Below are positions 7,263-14,383 of a DNA stretch of 64,000 nt, piece by piece. Both the position numbers and the translations under genes were made by a program. Each line of letters opens with the position of its first letter. The first letter of the stretch is position 1. Source of the DNA: JAWVYT01 sp046483065 (GTDB lineage: Bacteria > Gemmatimonadota > Gemmatimonadetes > Longimicrobiales > RSA9); assembly GCA_046483065.1 (NCBI GenBank), contig JAWODW010000031.1, forward strand, positions 1 through 64,000. The letters run 5' to 3'. The notes under the pieces were generated by a model that saw only the letters and a list, made by a program, of their open reading frames with translations, made no database searches and was not told where the DNA came from.

Positions 7263-7676
7263 TCAGCTGGATGGAGATGATTTCCGCCCGGTATCGGTGC
7301 CCGGACGTTCCACCCGCGAACGGGAGTCGGGCGATGATCCGGTTGGCGCAGTTGACGCACCCCACCCCGCCGATTCCGATTTCGTAAGCTCGGGTCCAGG
7401 GAGGCGCGCCGCGTGAAGCGCCCGCATCCCCTCAAGCAGCTCGTCCTCGTCGATCTCCCCTCGGGCGAACCGCTGACGGAGGATCTCCTCGGCCTCCACC
7501 ATCCGGCGGGTGCCGGCTCTGGCTTCTCTGCGTTCGGCGATCAGCCGCCAGAACGCCCAGCCCAGCACGATGAAGAGGGCGATCCAGAACAGCCACCATG
7601 CCCAATGCATCCCCATGTACAGGCCCTGGCGGTGCCAGACCTCGCCTTGTTGTACGAACAGATACGGCAGTGTCAT
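7263..7676 (-). CDS. SHOCT-domain membrane protein
   Basis: 137 residues starting at 7676, with AAGGAGG 5 nt upstream. A Trp/His/Met-rich N-terminus (YMGMHWAWWLFWIALFIVLG) forms one membrane helix at about 20-45. Residues of about 62-88 hold the SHOCT motif (AEEILRQRFARGEIDEDELL). A Ser/Pro/Gly-rich tail follows, probably disordered. It is the second gene after the PII-like gene, 11 nt away, so the two are co-transcribed from site E. The SHOCT motif is almost the same as that of the gene at 5593, but the surroundings differ. Confidence 0.8.
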   Translation of the reverse strand: MTLPYLFVQQGEVWHRQGLYMGMHWAWWLFWIALFIVLGWAFWRLIAERREARAGTRRMVEAEEILRQRFARGEIDEDELLEGMRALHAARLPGPELTKSESAGWGASTAPTGSSPDSRSRVERPGTDTGRKSSPSS

Positions 7677-7687
7677 CGGGACCTCCT

Positions 7688-8029
7688 TCAGACCAGGGCC
7701 AGGGCGCCCTCGTCGCCCGTTCGGACTGTGGTGACCCGCTCCACATCCGAGACAATGATGATCCCATCGCCCGGTTGCCCTGTGCGGGCCGCGTCGGCGA
7801 TGACGTCCAGGATGTCATCCGCCGCGTCATCCGCGCAGACCACCTCGACCTTGCACTTCTCCGTGTAGGTCGCCCCCTCCTCGAACGACACGCGAAAGTC
7901 CTCCGGGTCCACGCCGGCCCCGAGGGAGTGAACGTGACAGATCAGGAGGCGGGCTACCCCTGCCTGGTCCAGTGCCTTCACGACCGCCTGCACCCGGTCG
8001 GTTCTCACAATCGCCTTGATCTCCTTCAC
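7688..8029 (-). CDS. PII-like (GlnB superfamily) signalling protein
   Basis: 113 residues starting at GTG 8029. The ferredoxin-like PII fold is clear: MKEIKAIVRTDRVQAVVKAL at the N-terminus, B-loop AARTGQPGDGIII and C-loop VRTGDEG. The T-loop region (GVDPEDFRVSFEEGATYTEKCK) is shorter than in GlnB/GlnK and lacks the usual uridylylated tyrosine context. PII-like proteins unrelated to nitrogen control are known beside metal-efflux genes (the PII-NG group), and this gene fits that pattern: no amt or gln gene is nearby and its promoter carries site E. The ligand (nucleotide or metal) is not known from the sequence. Confidence 0.82.
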   Translation of the reverse strand: MKEIKAIVRTDRVQAVVKALDQAGVARLLICHVHSLGAGVDPEDFRVSFEEGATYTEKCKVEVVCADDAADDILDVIADAARTGQPGDGIIIVSDVERVTTVRTGDEGALALV

Positions 8030-8070
8030 GGGCCGCCTCGCAGTTGGGGTGATCCTCTTGCGACTGCCGG

Positions 8071-8115
8071 AAGATGGCAGGCGGCCCGTGAAGCGGTCGT
8101 GAAGTGGGAATGAAG
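8071..8115 (-). promoter_or_regulatory. promoter of the PII-like/SHOCT operon (site E)
   Basis: Reading toward the PII gene: CTTCAT-N5-CTTCAC-N5-CTTCAC (8115 down to 8088), 11 bp, then CATCTT (8076-8071) as a weak -10. The GTG start is 41 bp further. The three repeats are the most uniform of the seven sites. Confidence 0.7.
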
Positions 8116-8168
8116 GCTGCTTTAGGGCTGGGCGGGGAAGGTCTCGGGGGGGGCGACGCGCCCTGTGA

Positions 8169-9578
8169 TCACGGAGAGCGGGGGAGGGTCACCTCGAACA
8201 CGGCTCCGCCGCCCGGGCGGTTCCGCGCTTCGATTTCTCCCCCGTGGACGTCGGTGATGGCCCGGACGATGGACAGGCCGAGCCCGGTGCCCGATGTCTC
8301 GGCATGGTGCGTCCTGGAAAGATCCGCCCGGTAGAAGCGCTCGAAGATGCGATCCAGGTCCTCGGGTGGCAGCCCCGGGCCCGTGTCGGCCACCCGGATC
8401 GCCACCTCGGCGTCACGACCCTTCACCATCACCTCGACGGTCCCTTCGTCGGGCGTGAACTTCACGGCGTTGTCCACCAGGTTCCAGAGGACCTGGTCCA
8501 CCAGACCAGGGTCGAAGATGCCCTCGGTGTCCCCATCGCTCTCCAGGGTGAGCTCGACCTGCTTGTCCTCCGCCTTCCGGCCGAGCCGCTCCACTACTCG
8601 CTCCGCGCGGCTGGTCACGTCCGTGCGCTGCAGCCGGGGCTGCATGACGCCGGCGTCGGAGCGGGCCAGGGTCAGGAGGTCCTCGGCCAGCTGCGACAGC
8701 CGGTCCACTTCCTGGAGGTTGCTCGCCAGGACCCGGCGATACTCCTCCTCATCTCGTTGTCGGCGCAGGGCCAGCTCGATCTCGCCTCGCAGGGCTGTGA
8801 GGGGACCCCGGAGCTCGTGACTGGCGTCGGCGGTGAATCGACGCTGGGCCTCGAAGGCCCGGTCGAGGCGTGCGAGCATGGTGTTCAGGACCCCGACAAG
8901 CCGCTCGTACTCACGGATGTCGGCGTGCGCGTCGATGCGCCGGTCCAGCGTCCGGGCCTCCATGGACTCGGCCTGATCGATGATCTCGCTCACCGGCTTC
9001 ACCATACGCCGGGCCAGCCACCACCCGCCACCGAACGTGGCCAGGCCAAGCAGCACGGTGAGGGCGCCGAGGGCCTGAATCAGGCGAGCCACGATCTCGT
9101 TGCGGCTCTCGAGTGGGGCGGCAACCTGGAGAACGTGACGGGCGTGAAGGGGGCCCAGCCGCTCGAGTGGGTAGTACAGGGACCGGACGGGGATGTCCAG
9201 GTACTGCTGCTCCGTCATGACCATCTCGCCCGCGGAGGCGCGCTGCAGCGCCGTGGTGTCCAGCGGGAGGTCCTGGGTGACGAACTGGCTCCGGAGCAGG
9301 CTCTCGCCGTCGGCGTTCCAGATCTGGGCGAACCGGTTCAGCTCCCGGATCTGCGTGGCTTCCTCCGGCGTCAGCTCCCACTCGTGGAAGTGCATCTCCC
9401 CGTCCGGCGCGTCGGTCACGGACGCCGCCTGGATCGAAGCCACGTTAAGCAGGTTCGCGTTGAGCTCCCGATCCAGGAACTCGCGCATCGCGAGGACCAC
9501 GAACAGCGACAGGATGGCCATGGCCGCCGTCATGGATACGGCCGCCCGGACGGCCAGGCTGAGGCGCAGCGAACGCAT
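8169..9578 (-). CDS. CusS-like sensor histidine kinase
   Basis: 469 residues. TM1 at about 12-33, a periplasmic sensor domain at about 34-163 (with HFHEW near residue 63), TM2 at about 168-190, HAMP to about 240, then HisKA with ADASHELRGPL (phospho-acceptor His254). The ATPase domain has N box NLVDNAVKF, G1 VADTGPGLPPED and G2 GTGLGLSIV. Its ATG overlaps the regulator stop (TGATG), so the two are co-translated. Family and context (copA, copAB, Spy-like) point to periplasmic Cu(I)/Ag(I) sensing. The regulator pair has no copy of the island element directly upstream that I could find. Confidence 0.9.
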   Translation of the reverse strand: MRSLRLSLAVRAAVSMTAAMAILSLFVVLAMREFLDRELNANLLNVASIQAASVTDAPDGEMHFHEWELTPEEATQIRELNRFAQIWNADGESLLRSQFVTQDLPLDTTALQRASAGEMVMTEQQYLDIPVRSLYYPLERLGPLHARHVLQVAAPLESRNEIVARLIQALGALTVLLGLATFGGGWWLARRMVKPVSEIIDQAESMEARTLDRRIDAHADIREYERLVGVLNTMLARLDRAFEAQRRFTADASHELRGPLTALRGEIELALRRQRDEEEYRRVLASNLQEVDRLSQLAEDLLTLARSDAGVMQPRLQRTDVTSRAERVVERLGRKAEDKQVELTLESDGDTEGIFDPGLVDQVLWNLVDNAVKFTPDEGTVEVMVKGRDAEVAIRVADTGPGLPPEDLDRIFERFYRADLSRTHHAETSGTGLGLSIVRAITDVHGGEIEARNRPGGGAVFEVTLPRSP

Positions 9579-10261
9579 CAGTCCTCGCTCTCGTACCCGG
9601 CCTCGAAGATGTAGCCCACGCCCCGGACGGTGTGGATCAGAGGCTCGCCCAGCGCCCGGAGCTTCTTGCGCAGGTTGCCCACGTGTACGTCCACCACGTT
9701 GCTCATGGGGTCGAACTGGAGGTCCCAGACCTTCTCCAGCAGCCCCGTACGACGGATCACCTCTTCCGGCCGCATGATGAAGTACTCCAGCAGCTGGTAC
9801 TCCTTGGGGGTCAGGTCCAGGTCCTGCCCGGCCCGGGTCGCCGTGTGCTTCAGCCTGTCAAGCTCCACATCGCCGTAAATGAGGCGCTCCTGCCTCGAGG
9901 ACCCGCCGCGGCGCAGCAGCGCCCGGACCCGGGCCAGCAACTCGTCGAAGCTGAACGGCTTCGTCAGGTAGTCGTCCGCCCCCACGTCCAGCCCGCGAAC
10001 GATGTCCTGCTTGGTGTCCCGGGCCGTGAGCAGCAGGACCGGCACGGCCTTCTCACTCTTCCGAAGATCCCGGACGATCTCGAATCCGCTCTTGCCGGGG
10101 AGCATGACATCGAGGATCACCAGGTCGTAGCCGTACACGGCCGCCTTCAGGCTGCCGTCCTCGCCGTCGTGGGCCACGTCGACCGAATACCCCTCCTCCC
10201 GGAGCCCCTGCTCCACGAAGCTCGCGACCTTCTTGTCGTCTTCCACTACCAGGATCCGCAT
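9578..10261 (-). CDS. CusR-like OmpR-family response regulator
   Basis: 227 residues. The receiver domain (1-120) has the acidic pair ED (VVEDDKK), phospho-acceptor VILDVMLPG and the Lys switch in YLTKPF. The C-terminal winged helix (about 128-222) has LTPKEYQLLEYF, SNVVDVHVGNLRKKL and VRGVGYIF, typical of OmpR/CusR/PhoB DNA binding. Its start has GGAGGG 5 nt upstream. It precedes the sensor kinase with a 1-nt overlap. It is the best candidate to bind the seven tandem 11-bp-phased repeats in this island. This pairing is inference from family binding mode and location. Confidence 0.92.
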   Translation of the reverse strand: MRILVVEDDKKVASFVEQGLREEGYSVDVAHDGEDGSLKAAVYGYDLVILDVMLPGKSGFEIVRDLRKSEKAVPVLLLTARDTKQDIVRGLDVGADDYLTKPFSFDELLARVRALLRRGGSSRQERLIYGDVELDRLKHTATRAGQDLDLTPKEYQLLEYFIMRPEEVIRRTGLLEKVWDLQFDPMSNVVDVHVGNLRKKLRALGEPLIHTVRGVGYIFEAGYESED

Positions 10262-10343
10262 GTGTCCCTCCAGGTATGCCAGGGCTCCCCTTTCGCACCA
10301 AACATACGACCGTTCGGAGCCCAGATGAGGACCATGAACGGAC

Positions 10344-10388
10344 CTTAATGGTGCTTTAACCGGTTTCTCACGGCGGAAGGTGTACTAT
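10344..10388 (+). promoter_or_regulatory. promoter of the PCYCGC/cytochrome operon (site C)
   Basis: CTTAAT-N5-TTTAAC-N5-TCTCAC at 10344-10371, 11 bp, then -10 TACTAT at 10383-10388; the ATG is 60 bp downstream. It lies in the divergent region shared with the response-regulator gene, so binding here could also affect the regulator itself. Confidence 0.75.
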
Positions 10389-10448
10389 CTCGGCAACCGG
10401 GCGATACGGCGCCCGACGGACTGACGGAATACAGGCTTGGAGGAGGTC

Positions 10449-10904
10449 ATGGCCAGACGGGACCGGAGGCGGGCAGCGAGAAGAGGCAAGCGGGGCAAGA
10501 GCTGGAAGGACTCGGGGCTGGTCTGGCTCGGTGGCGGAGCGCTGCTGCTTGCCCTGGCCGTACTGCCGGCCGTCAACTTCGCGCCGGCGGATCACCATCC
10601 GGAGCCGCGAGCTGACGCTCACGAGAGGCACGTGGTGGCCGGCGCCCGGTACGCCACGTATCCGCGGGTTGCCGAGATCTACAACCGGGTGGCCGAGGTG
10701 CCGCAGGTCATCGACGGGATCTACTGCTACTGCGCGTGCTCCGAGCACTCCGGACACTATTCGCTGCTGGACTGCTACAAGGACGCGCACGCGGCCCGCT
10801 GTGATGTCTGTCTCTCCGAGGCCGACATGGCGTACGCGATGCACGCGGATGGCAAGTCCCTGGATGACATCCGGACGGCCATCGACCGGCTCTACGAAAC
10901 CTGA
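10449..10904 (+). CDS. PCYCGC-motif membrane-anchored protein
   Basis: 151 residues starting at ATG 10449, after GGAGGAGG. A very basic N-terminus (about 1-24) is followed by one membrane helix (LVWLGGGALLLALAVLPAV, about 26-45). The exported part contains IYCYCACSEHSGHYSLLDCY and AARCDVCLSEA, which is the PCYCGC-type cysteine cluster of PF13798 proteins, here YCYCAC. These proteins are of unknown function; the six or so cysteines and histidines suggest metal binding. It is the first gene after promoter site C and precedes a CXXCH protein by 16 nt. Confidence 0.78.
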   Translation: MARRDRRRAARRGKRGKSWKDSGLVWLGGGALLLALAVLPAVNFAPADHHPEPRADAHERHVVAGARYATYPRVAEIYNRVAEVPQVIDGIYCYCACSEHSGHYSLLDCYKDAHAARCDVCLSEADMAYAMHADGKSLDDIRTAIDRLYET

Positions 10905-10920
10905 TCCCGAAGGAACCAGC

Positions 10921-11343
10921 GTGAGACGCGCCTTCGTCCTCGTTCTCCTCGCCCTGATCGGCGCCGGACTCCTGGCCTGGCGCCAGGGCGTGATGGAGGA
11001 GAATCGGCGAGAAGAAGCCCTCGAGACCAGCAAGGTCCGGTCTTGGGCCCGGTCCAATACCTCAGCCGGGGTGAGCGTGCTGCCCAAGCGGGTCCCGGCG
11101 GCCGACCAGGACGAGCTGGCCGACCTGGAGGACCTGCCGGGGTTCCACGAGTACGCCATGCGCTGCTCGTCCTGCCACGTGCTCCCCGACCCGGCCGCCT
11201 ATCCGTCGAAGCGGTGGGTGGGGAAGGTCGCTGAGATGCGCGAGCACATCGAGCGGGCAGGCGTTATCCCTCCGGACCGTGAGGAGCTCGAGGCCGCGAC
11301 GGGGTTCCTCGGTGCGGCCTCGGATTCGCTCCGCGGCAGATGA
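10921..11343 (+). CDS. membrane-anchored CXXCH (c-type cytochrome-like) protein
   Basis: 140 residues from GTG 10921 (AAGGA 7 nt upstream). Residues 1-20 are a signal anchor (AFVLVLLALIGAGLLAW). The mature part has one heme-attachment motif, RCSSCHVLPDP, followed by a helix-rich stretch ending AGVIPPDREELEAATGFL, as in small soluble c-type cytochromes; a distal methionine ligand may be one of the two Met residues near KVAEMREHI. It is co-transcribed with the PCYCGC gene. A role as electron acceptor for periplasmic copper oxidation is possible but not shown. Confidence 0.75.
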   Translation: MRRAFVLVLLALIGAGLLAWRQGVMEENRREEALETSKVRSWARSNTSAGVSVLPKRVPAADQDELADLEDLPGFHEYAMRCSSCHVLPDPAAYPSKRWVGKVAEMREHIERAGVIPPDREELEAATGFLGAASDSLRGR

Positions 11344-11349
11344 ACGCGC

Positions 11350-11394
11350 CTTAATCGCGGGTTCACCAGGAGTTCATGGCGGGGCGTTTAATTT
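11350..11394 (+). promoter_or_regulatory. promoter of the Met/His-rich lipoprotein (site B)
   Basis: CTTAAT-N5-GTTCAC-N5-GTTCAT at 11350-11377, 11 bp, then TAATTT at 11389-11394 as -10. The ATG is 55 bp downstream. The first eleven bases (CTTAATCGCRG) agree with site A at the copA promoter. Confidence 0.75.
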
Positions 11395-11449
11395 AACTGT
11401 ATAGCTCTGTAGAAATACGTAGAACCGGACACGGAAAGAGAGAAGCAAT

Positions 11450-12427
11450 ATGAGAACACGGACACTGGGACTGATGGCGCTGGCCGCCACGATAGGCCTC
11501 GGCGCCACGGCGTGCGCGGAGGACACGACGTCGATTGAGACGGAGACGGCGCTGCTGAGCGTTGCTCCGGAGGGCGGGTCCACGGGAGTGGACTCGAGCG
11601 AGCCGATCGAGGTGGCGTTCGACCACGGGATGCACGACCACGTGGTGGACTACATGGCGGTTCACGAGGGAGACGTGACCGGCCCCGAGGTGGCCGGCGC
11701 ATGGATGATGGAGCAGGAGGGGACGCTGCTCCACTTCACGCCGGAGGCGCCGCTGAAGGAGGGCACGCAGTACACGATCCACCTGGGTGGTGGCATGGAG
11801 GACGTTGAAGGGCACAGGGTGGACCTGGAGACGCACGGGATGGGCATGGGCGGCATGTGGGCCACCGACTCCATGATGACGGGAGGAATGATGGGCGGCC
11901 AGCACTCTCACATGAGCGACGGCTGGCAGCACCCCGACAACGGCAGCTACGGGATGGTGTTCAGCTTCACCACCGCCGGTACGGCCCCTTCGGCACTGGT
12001 TGCGGTGGACCCTGAGGGCGGTGCGATGGCGGTGGATCCCACGGAGCCCGTTACGGTCACGTTCAACCACGCCATCGACTCGATGATGGTGGACTACGCG
12101 GCGCTGCACGAGGGGGACATCGACGGCCCGGAAGTGGCGGGCATCTGGTCGCTCTCGGAGGATGCGACACAGCTCGTCTTCACACCGGACGAAGCCCTCG
12201 AGCCGGCCACAGACTACACCATCCACATCGGCGGCAACATGATGGATGAAGACGGGAACCACATGGACCTCGAGACCCGTGGGACGCAAATGGGCGGCGA
12301 TTGGGCCATGGGTTCCATGATGGGGGGTGGCATGATGGGAGGCGACCACCCGCACATGGACGAGGGCTGGCAGCACCCGGACAACGGCAGCTACGGGATG
12401 ATCTTCACCTTCACGACGGCCGCCTGA
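11450..12427 (+). CDS. lipoprotein with two Met/His-rich Ig-like repeats
   Basis: 325 residues with a lipoprotein signal (GLGATAC, Cys22). Two homologous halves (about 36-175 and 184-325) each begin like a bacterial Ig-like (Big_5) domain (SVAPEGGSTGVDSSEPIEVAFD; AVDPEGGAMAVDPTEPVTVTFN), continue with an EGD...GPEVAG segment, contain an inserted Met/Gly/His loop (MGMGGMW; GGGMMGGDHPHM), and end WQHPDNGSYGM followed by F-FTT. The loops carry many M and H residues suited to copper. The duplication inside one gene is evident. It is transcribed from site B alone and followed by a strong hairpin. Confidence 0.82.
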   Translation: MRTRTLGLMALAATIGLGATACAEDTTSIETETALLSVAPEGGSTGVDSSEPIEVAFDHGMHDHVVDYMAVHEGDVTGPEVAGAWMMEQEGTLLHFTPEAPLKEGTQYTIHLGGGMEDVEGHRVDLETHGMGMGGMWATDSMMTGGMMGGQHSHMSDGWQHPDNGSYGMVFSFTTAGTAPSALVAVDPEGGAMAVDPTEPVTVTFNHAIDSMMVDYAALHEGDIDGPEVAGIWSLSEDATQLVFTPDEALEPATDYTIHIGGNMMDEDGNHMDLETRGTQMGGDWAMGSMMGGGMMGGDHPHMDEGWQHPDNGSYGMIFTFTTAA

Positions 12428-12448
12428 CACTCTGACAGTGGGATCGAC

Positions 12449-12491
12449 GACGGCGGGGCCCGGGGATCTCCCTCGGGCCCCGCCGTCGTCC
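12449..12491 (+). terminator. GC-rich hairpin after the Met/His-rich lipoprotein gene
   Basis: A nearly perfect inverted repeat, CGACGGCGGGGCCCG / CGGGCCCCGCCGTCG, with a short loop lies about 20 bp after the stop. There is no T-run, so it may be a factor-assisted terminator or an mRNA-stabilising stem. No copy of the island repeat was found between here and the oxidase start at 12570. Confidence 0.6.
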
Positions 12492-12569
12492 GACCGGTCT
12501 CATGGAACACCTCGTGCATGACTGTCCATGTTAACCACTGAGTTCGAACCGTTCCGATAAGGCCCGAAA

Positions 12570-14381
12570 ATGGCCGGACAGACGTTGCTGCCGGGCCTGG
12601 ACCGGGTGTCCAGGCGCGACTTCCTCCGATACGCGGGTGCCACCGGGGCCGTCGCGAGCCTGGAGCGACTCGCCCCCGAGTACGCCGGGCCATACCGGGC
12701 TCGTGGACAAGCTGGCGAGCTCCACGTCCTGGATGGTCGGGATGGCCCCATCGAGATCGAGATCGCCGAGACGCCCATCGACGTGGGAGGGCGAAGCGGC
12801 GGGGCCATCACGATGAACGGCACGGTCCCGGGTCCGCTGATCCGGCTCCGTGAGGGCGGCGATGCGGTGATCCATGTCACCAACCGCCTGGATGAGGACA
12901 CATCCATCCATTGGCACGGCATCCTCCTGCCCAACGCCATGGACGGCGTGCCGAAGGTCAACTTCCCCGGCATCCGCCCGGGCGAGACGTTCACCTACCG
13001 CTATCCGGTGGAGCAGAGCGGGACCTACTGGTACCACAGTCATTCGCGGCTCCAGGAGCAGCTGGGGCACTACGGCCCGATGGTGATTGATCCGGCGGAA
13101 CCGGAGGTCTACGAGTACGATCGGGACTACGTGGTCGTGCTGTCGGACTGGACGTTCGAGAGCCCGTACCGGGTCATGGCAAGGCTGAAGAAGCACCCCC
13201 ATTACTACAACTTCCAGCAGCGGACCATCGGGGACTTCTTCCGAGACGTGGGCCGGAAGGGCCTTGGCTGGACGATCCGGAACCGTCTGGAGTGGGGCCG
13301 GATGCGGATGAGCCCGGCCGACATCTCGGACGTGACCGGCGCGACGTATACGTACCTCATGAACGGCCTGGCGCCGGGCACGAACTGGGCCGGGCTCTTC
13401 GAGCCGGGCGAAACGGTCCGGCTCCGATTCGTCAACGCGTCGGCCGCCACGTTCTTCGATGTCCGCGTACCCGGTCTGCCGCTGGAGGTGATCGAACGAG
13501 ACGGCCAGCCCGTGGAGCCGGTGGAGACGGACGAGTTTCGGATCGGGATCGCCGAGACGTACGACGTGCTGGTCCGGCCCCGGGGTAAGGCCCATACGGT
13601 CTTCGCGGAGGCCATCGATCGGAGCGGCTACGCTCGCGGGACCCTGGCCATCCGGGAGGGGCTGGAGGCCCCGGTTCCGGAACGCCGGGAGCGTCCGCTG
13701 CTGACCATGGCCGCCATGGGGATGCACGGCGACATGGACGACGAAGGCATGGACGATGAGGGCATGGACGCTGACGAGATGACCATGGAAGAGGACGTCG
13801 CCACCGGAGGTCACCAGCCGCCCGGGGCCCTGCCCGCGGCCGAGATGCACGGGCCGGACGGCCACGGCCCGGGCGAAGCGGGCCTGCCCATGGAAACGGC
13901 GCCCCGGCTGGACGAGCCGGGGCTCGGGCTGGGCGACGACGGCTGGCGCGTGCTCACCTACTCCCAGCTGCGGGCGCGCGATCCGTACCCCGACCTCGGC
14001 CCGCCGGACCGGGAGATCGAACTGCATCTGACGGGCAACATGGAACGCTTCATGTGGTCCATCAACGGCGTGAAGTTCTCCGATGCCGAGCCGATCGAGG
14101 TGACGTACGGGGAGCGGATCCGGCTGGTGCTCGTGAACGACACCATGATGAATCATCCCATGCACCTGCACGGGATGTGGATGCACCTGGAAAACGGGGC
14201 GGGGGAACGGATGCCCCGGGTCCACACCATCAGCGTGAAGCCGGCGGAGCGGATCTCGCTCCTGTTCAACGGCGATGCCATGGGGCCATGGGCGTTCCAC
14301 TGCCACGTGCTCTATCACATGGAGGCCGGGATGTTCCGGGTGGTCCGGGTCAGCGAGCCCGCGATGGCGGAGGAGGAGTGA
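12570..14381 (+). CDS. copA: CopA-type multicopper oxidase
   Basis: 603 residues with a Tat signal (VSRRDFLRYAG, Arg15-Arg16). Copper-site motifs appear in order: HWHG (about 112-115), YWYHSHS, then C-terminal HPMHLHGMWM and WAFHCHVLYHMEAGM, which supply the T1/T2/T3 ligands. Between the second and third cupredoxin domains (about 385-430) there is a Met/Asp/His-rich insertion (MAAMGMHGDMDDEGM...), as in CopA/PcoA/CueO methionine loops. The enzyme oxidises Cu(I) to less toxic Cu(II) in the periplasm. It is followed within 2 nt by copB. AAGG lies about 8 nt before the ATG. The name copA follows the Pseudomonas copABCD usage. Confidence 0.92.
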   Translation: MAGQTLLPGLDRVSRRDFLRYAGATGAVASLERLAPEYAGPYRARGQAGELHVLDGRDGPIEIEIAETPIDVGGRSGGAITMNGTVPGPLIRLREGGDAVIHVTNRLDEDTSIHWHGILLPNAMDGVPKVNFPGIRPGETFTYRYPVEQSGTYWYHSHSRLQEQLGHYGPMVIDPAEPEVYEYDRDYVVVLSDWTFESPYRVMARLKKHPHYYNFQQRTIGDFFRDVGRKGLGWTIRNRLEWGRMRMSPADISDVTGATYTYLMNGLAPGTNWAGLFEPGETVRLRFVNASAATFFDVRVPGLPLEVIERDGQPVEPVETDEFRIGIAETYDVLVRPRGKAHTVFAEAIDRSGYARGTLAIREGLEAPVPERRERPLLTMAAMGMHGDMDDEGMDDEGMDADEMTMEEDVATGGHQPPGALPAAEMHGPDGHGPGEAGLPMETAPRLDEPGLGLGDDGWRVLTYSQLRARDPYPDLGPPDREIELHLTGNMERFMWSINGVKFSDAEPIEVTYGERIRLVLVNDTMMNHPMHLHGMWMHLENGAGERMPRVHTISVKPAERISLLFNGDAMGPWAFHCHVLYHMEAGMFRVVRVSEPAMAEEE

Positions 14382-14383
14382 TC

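Noticed and set aside
10262..10343. Autoregulatory copy of the box facing the response regulator gene
   Set aside because: GTTCAT and TCATCT occur in phase, but no third element or -10 at the right distance.
12498..12560. Possible eighth copy of the regulon box before the multicopper oxidase (TCTCAT, GTTCGA, TTAACC pieces)
   Set aside because: The pieces do not keep 11-bp phasing nor the 11-bp distance to a -10.
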